Part shown: positions 1 through 9,941 of the stretch, one piece after another
Layout: the number at the start of each line of letters is the position of its first letter
How positions within the stretch are numbered: position 1 is the stretch's first letter
Source: Periplaneta americana
Lineage: Eukaryota > Arthropoda > Insecta > Blattodea > Blattidae
DNA: 64,000 nt
Assembly: GCF_040183065.1 (NCBI RefSeq)
Contig: NC_091120.1
Span: 180,962,896-181,026,895, forward strand
Direction of reading: 5' to 3'
Made by a program: the position numbers and the translations under genes
The notes under the pieces: model-generated
What the model saw: the letters and a program-made list of their open reading frames with translations, nothing else
What the model was told of the DNA's origin: nothing
Databases searched by the model: none

Positions 1-45
1 TGTGGTGTATCACGTTAATCACTACGCTACCGCGTGCCCCCAAAT
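1..45 (-). repeat. possible SINE head fragment cut by the window edge
   Basis: Read on the minus strand, this stretch carries TAGCGTAGTGATTAACG, which resembles the A box of a tRNA-derived pol III promoter. The window begins inside it, so neither the B box nor the boundaries can be judged. It could be chance. Confidence 0.22.
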
Positions 46-429
46 AACATTCTAGGAAAGCAGTAGAAGTGCTTTTGTTGCCTGCTTGTGTAAGGAATGG
101 AAGAGGAAAAGGAGATTTCTTTTTGCTGCACCTCATTGAAGCACCACAACCAGTAAAATGTCTTCTCATATACTGTATGTTACGTGGAATTCCCTACAGT
201 TAGATCAGTTACACACGTGGCCCTATGGAATGACGTTAAATCATATCGAGATACGGACGTGGCGAGATGTGCAATTCTCTGTGTAGGAGGAGGAAGATAA
301 ATGTTAGCGGAAAAAGTCTTATACTCGTAGAAACCACAACTTTGGCGAGAAGGCTGACGCAGTCCAACGGGAAAATTAAACGGAACTTTATCTCCGATAT
401 TTTCCCCTTCTTTGTTAAAACCTCTACCA
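46..429. other. no gene seen
   Basis: Only short open frames overlapping on both strands are present (for example 236-430 minus and 267-452 plus). Neither resembles a family I know. I see no repeat structure. Confidence 0.5.
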
Positions 430-1880
430 AGCTCCAGCGGGAGATATGTTAGATTTTTAATGTACAGAGCTGTTTTGAGACAGAGTTTCTTGGACTATTT
501 CTTTCCCTTGTGACGTTCTTCTTCCATTATCATAATTTCTCATTGAATAGCCTCTTCAGTTTAAAAGAAATGTTAAACAGGCCACCAATGAGAAGTAAAT
601 CTTCGCTTATGTTTGGAATGCTTCCAATAGTTTCTTTCTCTTGCAAGAAACTTGTACTTCGTACACCCGGTACAGAATTAGTCGGTATTTTCGCCCCTTC
701 ATTGCACATCCCGTTCCAAACCCCAGCGGAGAACATGTTACATTTGTAGTGTATACATAGCTGCTGTACAACAGAGCTTCTTGAACTATTTCTTTTGCTT
801 CTGGCGTTCTTCTTCCATTATCTTCTCTCTTTGAAGACAGTCTTCAATTTAAAAGGAACATTAAATAAATAATTACCAATGAAAAGTAAGTATCCGCTTG
901 TGTTCTGAATGTTTTTACTAAATTCCTTTTCTTTTAAGTAATTTCTGACACTTAACTTTGTACACCCGGTACATAATTAGTCAGTATCATCCCCCCCCCC
1001 CTTCCCTTCCTTCAATGTCCCGAACCAAACCCCAACACAAAACATATTAGATTTTACTATACAGATACGTTTGGTGACAAAGCTCCTTGGGCCATTTCTT
1101 TTCCCTCTGGTGTTCATCCATTATTGCTTCATTATTATTAGCCTATATCTCTCTGAATAACCCCTTTAGTTTAAAATTAACATTAAATGCATAATTACAA
1201 ATGAAAAGTAAGTCTTCTGAACATGTTAGATCTTCATTACTGCAACAGAACTCCACGAATTTTTCTTTTCCTCTAACGTCCTATCATTATCGTGGTTTCG
1301 TCACCAGTATTTCTGAGTAGCCTGTTCAGTTTAAACTATACCTTAAAATAATAAAGAATTTCCGATTAAAGTTCGTTTGTGTTCTGAATGTTTTTCGCTA
1401 GTTTCACTCTTGTAACTCTTAACATTGTACACCCGGTACAAAAATATTCGGTAATTTTCTCTCAAACTAACCGAACCGTAGGGGAGTACATGTAAAATCT
1501 TTAATGGACAGACCTTCTGTGCGACGGAGCTTCGTGGATTTTTCTTTTCACCTACTGTCCTTTTATTACCACAATTTCGTCATCCTACATCTAAGTAGTC
1601 CTTGCAGTTTAAAAGTGGCCATAAAATAATAAATAACTGTTAATTAAAAGTAAGTTTTCCTACGTGTTCAGAATGCTTTCATTAGTTTCATTCTGTTATG
1701 AGAAACGTGCAAGGCTTAATTTTGTACACCCGGTATAAAATTATGCAGTACTTGTTTCCTTTACAAAGAATTTCTTCCATTTTCAGCTCAAAAAGCGTCT
1801 ATTTGGCAGACCATGTTACACTGTATTTTCCCTCTGAAGTTCTGCAATGTTCTTCACCCATTATCACTCCAATGAATAAA
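430..1880 (+). repeat. diverged tandem array, unit about 290 bp
   Basis: At least five related units follow each other. A landmark of the type TTCAGTTTAAAAG recurs at about 556, 845, 1166, 1327 and 1603. It is followed by an ATG-rich AAAAGTAAG stretch and then, in four units, by the near-palindrome TGTACACCCGGTACA (about 660, 960, 1430 and 1722). The unit at 1166 is shortened and lacks the palindrome. Each unit ends in a stretch like GAGCTTCTTGAACTATTTC. Units differ by many substitutions, so the array is old. One more unit lies inverted at 3465-3665. I do not know this family. No unit keeps an open frame, so a satellite or tandem transposon end is more likely than a gene. Confidence 0.7.
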
Positions 1881-1897
1881 TAAGTATATTATTATTT

Positions 1898-2052
1898 ACT
1901 TACTTACTTACTTACAAATGGCTTTTAAGGAACCGGAGGTTCATTGCCGCCCTCACATAAGCCCGCCATCGGTCTCTATCCTGTGCAAGATTAATCCAGT
2001 CTCTGTCATCATATCCCACCGCCCTCAAATCCATTTTAATATTATCCTCCTC
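1898..2052 (-). mobile_element. 3' end of LINE family B
   Basis: The minus strand reads the last codons of the LINE that is better kept at 21141-21937 and 32757-33634, including the equivalent of DWINLAQDRD and RAAMNL. It then gives the stop and the AAGCCAGTAAG tail with (TAAG)n. Only about 150 bp remain, so it is a strongly 5'-truncated insertion. It directly abuts the next LINE fragment, which faces the other way. Confidence 0.82.
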
Positions 2053-2780
2053 ATACGATTCATCTGCAATACTCGTAAATTTGACCAAATAACACCTTCC
2101 CTCCAGTTACTTTCATGGGTGCGTCTGAAGGAACGAAGAACAATACATGCACTGTCTGTTCTGTTTAGAATCATGCATACTTCTACTCCGAATTATCTCT
2201 TATCGCGCTTTCAATTTCTTACAACTCTTCGAAACCGACATCAAGCACTTCTTTCTATTCTTCATCATAGAACGTCTTTATACTCATCTTACTATACTGT
2301 AGAAATACCTCGCCTCTGGAATTCGTTACCTAATGACGTCAGGGACTGCCGGACTTTATCACAATTCAAAATTAAATTGGAAAATTTTGTCTTAGTTAAT
2401 GTTTTTAGGTATTGCTAGAAGTATTGATTTGTGTTTTTTTTCTTTCTTTTTCTTTTTTAATCTAGATTAAAATTGTAAGTTTTTTGTTTATGTTAATTAG
2501 TTAGGATACAATTAATTATGATACTTAATCACTCATTTAAAGTTTGTGTGACTGCAACCTGTGTATATTTTTGTGTGGCTTTACTTTGTTTATAGTGTTT
2601 CTCTCTCTCTCTCTCTCTCTCTTTATTTTTGTGTAGCTTTATTTTGTAAATAGTGTATTTTTTTCCTCTGTTTATTTCTATTATTGTATTTGTATTCCTG
2701 GTGTTGTGGAAGAGAAGGCCTGATGGCCTTAACTACACCAGAATAAATAAATAAGTTAAATAAATAAGTTAAATAAACTA
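2053..2780 (+). mobile_element. C-terminal end of LINE family C with 3' UTR
   Basis: The frame from RFICNTRKFDQITPSLQLL to KIKLENFVL, stopping near 2418, matches the family copy at 27797-28862 almost residue for residue. It is the C-terminal end of a non-LTR reverse transcriptase protein, downstream of the polymerase domain, with the typical RLWNSLPNDVRDC stretch. The 3' UTR includes a (CT)n run at 2601-2623, then AAGGCCTGATGGCCTT, and ends in AATAAATAA repeats. The catalytic part is missing, so this is a dead 5'-truncated copy. Placement in the jockey/CR1-like group is an inference. Confidence 0.85.
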
Positions 2781-2831
2781 GCACTCTATCATATATGCAT
2801 TCGCCCATACGTGCTACATGCCCTAAATGTA

Positions 2832-3021
<190 letters not shown>

Positions 3022-3024
3022 TAT

Positions 3025-3185
3025 TAAAGTGAAACGGATGGGAGATAAAAGATTGCCAAAGCGAGTAGTGCATGGATGAGGGAAGTTAAGAAAACAATGT
3101 GTGAAAAATGCTTAAAAGGCAGAATGTGAAGGTAGAGGAGGTTGGAGAAAGAAAAGAGTGTAGATTCTGGGCCGAGGAAGATTTT
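3025..3185 (+). mobile_element. possible LINE C-terminal remnant
   Basis: The plus strand reads VKRMGDKRLPKRVVHG, close to the HVQRMENERLPK motif in the LINE at 17638-18921 and to similar tails in other LINEs here. The following codons hold stops. The (ATT)/(AGT) array lies directly upstream, as for other truncated LINEs in this window. Confidence 0.4.
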
Positions 3186-3464
3186 GCGAATGCATAGACT
3201 AATAGTAAAACAATAAGAATAGTAGTAATAAAATAATACGATTACCTGATCTTATATCTACTGCTAATACTTTCATCACCTAATTATTACAAAAAAAAAG
3301 TTAGAGTCGCTGTTTAGGTTCCACAATCTTACAAAAAAACACATTGGCAACATTGCAATGTTACGTAAGCTACCACAAGTGACGCAAAGAAACGTAAATG
3401 AATTACAAGCAAGGTGGAAAAAGCTGCGGAATAACGGAGGTAGATAAGTGTTCAGAACATGAAA
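3186..3464. other. no feature seen
   Basis: AT-rich sequence without a credible open frame or repeat that I can assign. Confidence 0.4.
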
Positions 3465-3665
3465 GTGATTTTATTTTTTCTCAAACTACGATAATTATGT
3501 ACCGGGTGTACCAAGTTAAGCGTTACAAGTTCTTTAGAAGAGAAGTAAACTAGTGAAATCATTCAGGACACAAGCAAGGTTTACTTTTCATTGACAGTTC
3601 TTTATTTAAGGTCCCTTTTAAACCGAAGGGAATCTTTAGAGACGTGATGATAAAATCGTGATAAT
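3465..3665 (-). repeat. inverted unit of the 430-1880 array
   Basis: The reverse complement gives, in the array's order, GGTTTAAAAGGGACC, then AATGAAAAGTAAACC, then GTACACCCGGTACA. Array units therefore also exist singly and in the opposite orientation, about 1.6 kb away. Confidence 0.72.
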
Positions 3666-3750
3666 GCTGGACAACAGCCAATTAAAGTCCAGCACAGTGT
3701 TAAAATTAATACAATAATAAAGTGAACAACAATGATACAAATTAACTACA

Positions 3751-3871
3751 GTATTATTACTATTTAATACGAGAAAAATTCGTACCGGCACCGGGAATCG
3801 AACCCAGGACCCCTCTGGGTTCGATTACCGGTGCCGGTACGAATTTTTCTCGTATTAAATAGTAATAATAC
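3751..3871. repeat. near-perfect palindrome with a tRNA B box in each arm
   Basis: Arms 3751-3806 and 3816-3871 are 56 bp each, with one mismatch and a 9-bp spacer. Each arm carries a TGGGTTCGATTCC-type B box followed by GTGCCGGTACGAATTTTTC. This looks like two 3' parts of one tRNA-derived SINE joined head to head. No second half of either SINE is present next to it. Confidence 0.88.
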
Positions 3872-4421
3872 ACATTGGCTACTTCATAGTAGTCGTGTAA
3901 TATTCAATGAGGTGGGCGAGACCTCATACATAATGAATATGTGATGTAACTACAGTATATAACAGTGACAATAAAAACAAATTTAAGATGTTCGGAATGG
4001 TTAATTTAAATAAATAATACAGTTAAATTTATAGTAAGGAATTAAATAGGCCTATTACTGAAAATATTATAATTTTGTGTAAAAAAGTTTACAAATAATA
4101 TAAAAGGAAGTGGCATTGCCATGATGTAATACTTCTATACACTGAATGGATCGAAATCATAAGGCAAACTAGCGAAAGTGACAAATTAGCGAATCTTCAC
4201 TTAAGGTCTACATTGTACAATCTATAAGAACTACATTCTGGCAAAGTATCGTACCTGCAGCTGCTGTGCTTTTTTCACCGAACTACGAAGCTAGTATATT
4301 AGACTATGCAGAAGTAGCGAATCTGCACTGTTGTTAGTTTACCATAGTCATTATTGTGGAAGTCGTCAACATTCACTACGGCAAATTAACGAAAGTGTCG
4401 GATCAGCTGTGTGATTGTTAG

Positions 4422-6037
4422 AATTTTCCCGCGGTTTTTGTTTGTCGCGAGTTTTTTCTGGACACATTAAATATCTCCGAAGGTTTAGTCAGGGGAGCAC
4501 TACGTAAAGTCACTGAACAAGGAATTTTACTTCCTGAGATGAGAGGGACACAAGAACCAAAGAACAAGCTTAATACAGAAGACGAAGCATTCATTAGGGA
4601 ACACATACTGTCTTTCCCGAGCGTAGAATCACACTTCTGCCGGAGGAAAAGTGAATACAGATATCTGGAACCCAATCTAAACATTACAAAAATGTATGAA
4701 CTGCACGAAAAGAAATGTCGTGACTCAGAAACAAGATATTGTGCAAGTATTGAAAAGTACAGGAGAATTTTCCGCGAATACAAAATTACCTTCCATGTTC
4801 CTAAGAAGGATCACTGCAAAACTTGTTCAATATATATTTTTAGTACGTTATTTTACGACGCTTTATCAACGTCTTAGGTTATTTAGCGTCTGAATGAGAT
4901 GCCGGTGAAGTGAGTCCGGGGTCTAGTACCGAAAGTTACCCATTTACTCGTATAGGGTTGAAGGAAAACCCCGGAAAAAACGTCAACCAGGAATCGAACC
5001 CAGGCCACCTGGTTTCACGGCTGTAGAAAAAAAGAAAACAGGGGAATTAACTGAAAATGAAAAAGAATCGTACAAAGAACATGTGGAGAGGAAAGAAGCT
5101 GCCCGTAATTTGAAAGACGTTGGTGAAGAGAAAACAAAGAATAACAAAACAATGTTGGCATTTGAATTCGATTTGCAGGCTGTTTTAAGTACCCCAAAAG
5201 GAGCTCAGGGTCCACTTTTCTATGTAAGGAAGCTGGCTGTGTATAATTGAACAGTTTACAATTTAGGTGATGCTTCAGTAGAATGTTTTATACGAGATGA
5301 GACTAAAGGAAAGAGAGGAAGCGTGGAAATTTCAGCTTGCGTTTACTCTTACCGCATGAAATACCCTAATGCTGAGACTGTAATGATGATGTCGGACAGC
5401 TGCGGAGGACAGCAAAAAAAAAAAAAAAAAACACAAATTTTGTATGTATGTGTCTAGAAGCAGTAAAAAACCATCCAAAAATCCAGCAGATTGATCATAT
5501 TTATTTTGAATCAGGACATAGTTTAATGGAGTGCGACTCTATACATCAAAACATATTTATGTCTGCAAAACAATTCCCAGTGTACACTCCAGAAGGGTGG
5601 GTTCAACAGATAGGGACTGCACGAAAGAATCCATCACCCTACAATGTATCTTCATTGGTACATGATGACTTCCTTGACTTCAACCAAAACAAGAATAATT
5701 TTACAGCTGAGGAAGAGAATACTTCTTTGCTCTCCCGACAAACGGTGTGGTTCGTTACACGAAGGATGCACCATGTACGGTTCAGATAAAGACTGGGTAT
5801 GAAGACAGCTACTTCAAAAGGTTCACTTTCAAGCAACGAAGGGGCCGCCCATTAAAGTCTGAACCAGTGAAACCTTACTGTGCAAGATTATGTATATCTG
5901 ATGCCAAACGAAAGGATCTGCAAAAACTTTGTGATGACCTGCAAATCCCGAAGGCATATCATGGATTTTATGAAAGCCTTCCATCATCAGCAACTGTGAG
6001 AGATGCTTTAGCAGAGCCAAATATTTCAGAGGAGTAA
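4422..6037 (+). pseudogene. broken transposon gene, DUF7869-like protein
   Basis: The frame opens at 4422 just after ATTGTTAG, which looks like a 3' splice site. It reads VCREFFLDTLNIS, then a region with SHFCRRKS-like and ITKMYELHEKKC motifs and a VPKKDHCKTC cysteine pair up to about 4830. After a SINE the frame resumes near 5022 and carries FEFDLQAVLS, then MMMSDSCGGQQ and IYFESGHSLMECDSIH. The last two are the blocks I remember from an insect-expanded family called DUF7869, probably an RNase H-like transposase; that name is from memory. It is dead four ways: the SINE insertion, TGA at 5248, an A-run with a likely indel at 5415-5432, and a frame change near 5745. The C-terminal part ends at the stop before 6038. 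Confidence 0.72.
4848..5022 (-). mobile_element. SINE family 1, truncated at its head
   Basis: The sequence runs antisense from TTATTTTACGACGC through CCGAAAGTTACCCA to a B box (GGTTCGATTCC on the minus strand). The A-box end is missing. It interrupts the DUF7869-like gene after its CKTC cysteine pair, and the host frame resumes in sense directly after it. Confidence 0.88.
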
Positions 6038-6152
6038 GACCAAGAATAGATTGGAAAAGTATTATTAAATAACACAAAAGTTTTTTTTTTAATTATTACT
6101 GACCAAAAAAAAGTTGTTTCATTATTTCTTGAATGTGTCCTCAACTCGTAAA

Positions 6153-6412
6153 GTCCACACCTGTGGAGTAACAGTTGGCGCGTCTAGCCGCGAAACCAGA
6201 TGGCCCGGGTTCGATTCCCGGTCGGGGCAAGTTACCTGGTTGAGGTTTTTTTCCAGGGTTTTCCCTGAACCCAATATGAGCAAATGCTGGGTAACTTTCG
6301 GTGTTGCACCCCAGACTCTTTTCACCGGCATTATCACCTTCATCTCATTCAGACGCTAAATAACCTAAGCTGTTGATAAAGCATCTTGAAATAACCTAAT
6401 AAAATAACAAAA
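6153..6412 (+). mobile_element. SINE family 1, full length
   Basis: It starts TCCACACCTGTGGAGTAAC. The tRNA-like head has an A-box region and the B box GGTTCGATTCC, followed by the body (CAAATGCTGGGTAACTTTCGG) and the 3' part GACGCTAAATAACC. It is flanked by a perfect 12-bp target duplication, TCAACTCGTAAA, at 6141-6152 and 6413-6424. This is the signature of LINE-driven retroposition. A short frame through it is incidental. Confidence 0.93.
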
Positions 6413-6800
6413 TCAACTCGTAAATTAAATGTTCTAATAAAATATTACATACACTTCTTATTTCCTTTCAATCCCTCTAATTTCTAAGTACAAGTGTATC
6501 TACTTAAATCATAATCATTAGTAAAACAATAACGGTTGTAGTGCAGACTCAACACTTTGCACCATGATGAGAGATGGGATGTGTAATAATATCACTCAGG
6601 CAAAGTAACGTAACTGCCATTTCTGCCCTTAAAACAAAGAAAAAGCACACAAACCGAAACTAATCTCACACAAGTTGGTAAACTAGTTTTTTAACACATG
6701 AAACAAACCATGCAAGAATAATACTTGATTTTACGTGAGCAATCAAAGTTTGTTTTAGCTCTCCTGAAAAATTAACAATTTGCATTTTCGCTAGTTTGCC

Positions 6801-7143
6801 AGAGGAGGGACGATATGCAAGTTAGCATTTTTAATGCATCTACAGACCGGGGAGAGAGATTTAGAACTTTTAATAGCCTATCGAAAAGTTTGTGATGTCT
6901 CATGTCCTTCATCGGAATACGAAAGTTGGCATTGCTTAAGAAAGATTTACAATTAATGTCATGTTTAAGAATCTTACATAACAATATGTAATCGAGTTCT
7001 TGACGTCTAGCATACAAGCTTCGACATTTAAAGTACTCACATGTTCGCTCATAGCTATGTCCGGAGTTATAAGGCTGAAATCTGTACGAACATAATGATA
7101 TAAATTTTCTTTTAATTCTTTCTAATTTAGCCGAATCAGTAGT
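6801..7143 (-). mobile_element. LINE C-terminal fragment (family G)
   Basis: The minus strand is open from TTDSAKLERIKRKFIS through YARRQELDYILLCKILK to NLSPRSVDALKM. This is the usual tail of arthropod jockey-like reverse transcriptases (LERxQRKF, RRxxLD, LRxxxLF, RSxxxR). It is truncated at its 5' side where an AT repeat begins. At 6800 it is cut by the right end of the DNA transposon. A weak continuation (YDFDPFSV) left of 4163 suggests the transposon split this LINE. Confidence 0.78.
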
Positions 7144-7148
7144 TGTAA

Positions 7149-7365
7149 TATAATAATAATAATAATATTAATAATAATAATTATATTAATAATAATAATA
7201 ATTACATTAATAATAATAATTATATTAATAATAATAATTATTATTATTATATTAATAATAATAATTATATTAATAATAATTATTATTATTATATTAATAA
7301 TAATTATAATTATAATAATAATATTAATAATGATAATAATTATTATTATATTAATAATAATAATA
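7149..7365. repeat. compound (AAT)/(ATT) array
   Basis: AAT and ATT runs alternate, with the motif AATTATATTAATAATAA recurring several times, so the array is rich in short palindromes. Confidence 0.93.
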
Positions 7366-7954
7366 TATCGCCTTCCTTGTTATACACTTAAGACCACTAT
7401 TCCTAGCGACTTTCGTGACACATATTTCCACTTATTAATAGTAATTTGTCTGGATCTTTTTTTTTTCTTTAGATTTATTTAGCCAGTCAGTAGCTACCGT
7501 AGACATCGTCACAGTCTTGCAGTCGCCCATTCTACGTAATAGATCAACCGAAACCTGATACACAGAGTTCAGTACCCAGTATTCGTAAAGAGAACAAACT
7601 CCCGTGCAATAACTCCCGATACGATGTAAACAACTGGATACGCTAGAAGTGACTAGTGACGTAGACCGTTGTTCCAACCAAGAAATTCATGGTTGTAACT
7701 CGTGTAGAAGCGCCTCTGATACAGATATTGAAAAACAATTTTTGTGACAGCTCTGTAAGACTAGGCTAAGTCATGGAAACTAATGTTTTTTTCTGTCGTA
7801 GGTGCACCAACACTGGAAATGTGATGTTTACGTTTGAAAGTGTACGTATGACATATACCTTTTAATTTTGTCACTAAAATATGGAATATGGAACACGATA
7901 CACTGATAGGGGAAAAATAAACACATTAAATTTGAAGTCATCATTATACTCTAG
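7366..7954. other. no gene recognised
   Basis: An 80-codon minus-strand open frame (7435-7677) has no resemblance that I can name and no start or promoter context that supports it. Confidence 0.4.
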
Positions 7955-8035
7955 CAGTGGTTCCCAATTATTTTTCGTAAAGAGTCAGAGTTTTTTTGCG
8001 GTTTGACTCGGGCAAGAGGACATAAATGAGCATTT
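7955..8035 (+). repeat. possible hAT-type terminus
   Basis: CAGTGGTTCCCAA is typical of one end of hAT transposons and their MITEs. A related CAGCGGTTCCCAAA end is present antisense at 55880-55963. I do not see the matching second end, so this is either a solo end or a coincidence. Confidence 0.4.
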
Positions 8036-8254
8036 AATATTCAAATGCTTGAAAAGGAAAACTATTTTGGGTTAATTATACAGTAGTACTGGAAATATTT
8101 ATCCTAGTATCTAATATTTATTCAGACTTGTAATACCTCCTTATTGCCAATTATTGTTACTAAATAATGTATTTAATTCGTAAATTTTAAGCCATCTCTT
8201 AGTATAGCTATTTATTGCTTCTAAAATAATATGTTTAATAGCTATTTTATGTAT

Positions 8255-8266
8255 GTATATATATAT

Positions 8267-8324
<58 letters not shown>
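8255..8324. repeat. (TA)n with TATG/CATA
   Basis: A TATG/TACATA start is followed by about 27 TA repeats. Confidence 0.95.
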
Positions 8325-8326
<2 letters not shown>

Positions 8327-9857
8327 CCATTACAGGTTGCCATTGACAAAGAGTATCATGATACAATAAATATAGAGAAATGCCTTGAGGCCTTATGAAA
8401 CATATTTTGTTGTTACAGTGAAAAATAACAAATTGAAACACAAAATAATATACATACGAAGTAACGTCAAAAGATGTGAATTAAAGACATGGTCCATGTA
8501 CATAATGCCTGAAAATAGCTATTGATCCTTTGCGTGTTCGTTTTTAAAATAATGTGTTTAATCTCTAACTACAGTCAGTGTATTGTTATTAGTATCTCTT
8601 TGTTGTTACCTATTGCTTTAAAAAGAATGTGTAATTTTAAGTCAATTTTTCTACTATTCCTTTACTGTTTACATTTGTTTTTAAATCTTTTGTATTACCC
8701 CTACTATTATATATTGCCCTTCAAGAATTTCGTTAGTTATAAGTTATTACTTGTGCTATTATTTCAATTACTGTACTTGTTCCTGAATCACGTATGTAAC
8801 TTGTAACCGTAAATCATTGCTTGTAATATCCTTTTATTACTCTTAACTGTTCCATTGTTCATGAATTAAGTATAAATTTGAAAGTGAAAGTCAAACTTTG
8901 TTATATTAATGTACTATTGATTATCTTTTTAGGTCGTGTATTTACTCTGAAAGGGTTAGACATTCTTGTATATCTTTGAATTGATTATTCCTCAAACATC
9001 TCATTAATCTTTAACAGGATCCATTCTTTCATTAAGGCGCATTTTTGTACATAATTCATGTGAACTGTAACCTTGACCACAATTTTGTATTATAATGTTA
9101 TTATTGTTTATTTCTTATAAAATATGTATTTTGATGCCAACTATAACCCTAATATACCTCAGGGTGAAATAGGGTTTATTAAATTGGATAATAAAAAAAA
9201 TATTTATTCAGAGAAACACATAGTTTTAATAACTTACTTAGCAAACATTTTAGCAAAGTTAGATTTTAGCGTCCAAAAACTTGAAAACTGGAGTTTTAAC
9301 AATTAAATATTTATTTCATATTTTCGTGTTCTGCCTAAAAAATTTTAATATTTTGCCAAATTTTGTTTTCATATTGTTCCCGTGATAGTGATAATTTATA
9401 TTTCTTCGGTTTCACTGCGTACTAAACAAACTTTGGTTGAAGAATAGCTTATCTGTAACACTGGCAACTCCCTTTGTCTGTAGCTTCAAATTCCTAGCTT
9501 TTTAAATCACACTTCGGGATCGATAGTTATGCGATAACAATCGTGCTAGAAAATTGATATTATCGACTTTCCTTTTAAGGATAGGGAATCATAGGTTGCA
9601 CAGTGCACACTCAAGGCCCACATCTGTTCCAGGCTATTAGACACGTACTATAGCACATGCGGAAAGCATGCCTGCTCTCTCAAACAATGCCTGCACGGGT
9701 ATTTAATTCTCATGGACACAGCTTACAAATGAACTCGTTGATTGTGTTACTAGGCATTACAGAGAAATGAATAACGTGTGCGTTAAAACGACAGGTCATT
9801 TTTTTACGTAGTTTCGAAGTTTAGAATACTAATTCGCAAATTATTTGTTGCAGAGCA

Positions 9858-9858
<1 letters not shown>
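8325..9858. other. AT-rich interval, no supported gene
   Basis: There are two open frames: 8522-8806 (hydrophobic, low complexity) and 9124-9306 (60 codons, begins YFDANYNPNIPQGE). Neither has a recognisable domain, and base composition alone makes such frames likely. Nothing else was noticed. Confidence 0.4.

Positions 9859-9921
<63 letters not shown>
9859..9921. repeat. (ATT)n
   Basis: A pure ATT array lies directly upstream of a 5'-truncated LINE. Confidence 0.97.
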
Positions 9922-9924
<3 letters not shown>

Positions 9925-9941
9925 CTATTTACAATATAATA

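Larger units (their letters stand above)
4163..6800 (+). mobile_element. DNA transposon with GGCAAACTAGCGAAA termini
   Basis: The left end reads GGCAAACTAGCGAAAGTG and the right end, reverse-complemented, reads GGCAAACTAGCGAAAATG. That is 15 identical bases plus a similar continuation. Further variants of the motif lie inside both ends (about 4182, 4242, 4311, 4379 and 6598), as expected of subterminal transposase-binding repeats. The only gene inside is the broken one at 4422-6037. Two SINEs were added later (4848-5022 and 6153-6412). LINE sequence seems to continue on both sides (right 6801-7143; left of 4163 only weakly), so the element probably landed in a LINE. I could not settle a target duplication. 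I do not recognise the superfamily. Confidence 0.72.

Noticed and set aside
430-1880. CRISPR-like array because of regularly spaced TGTACACCCGGTACA
   Set aside because: The whole unit is repeated, not just short direct repeats with unique spacers, and the sequence is eukaryotic.
6122-6359. Frames on both strands at 6.1-6.4 kb resembling predicted small proteins
   Set aside because: They lie within a SINE and recur in its other copies.
9124-9306. AT-rich 60-codon frame, considered as a transferred endosymbiont gene fragment
   Set aside because: No recognisable family, no neighbouring bacterial gene, and the composition is the same as its AT-rich surroundings.
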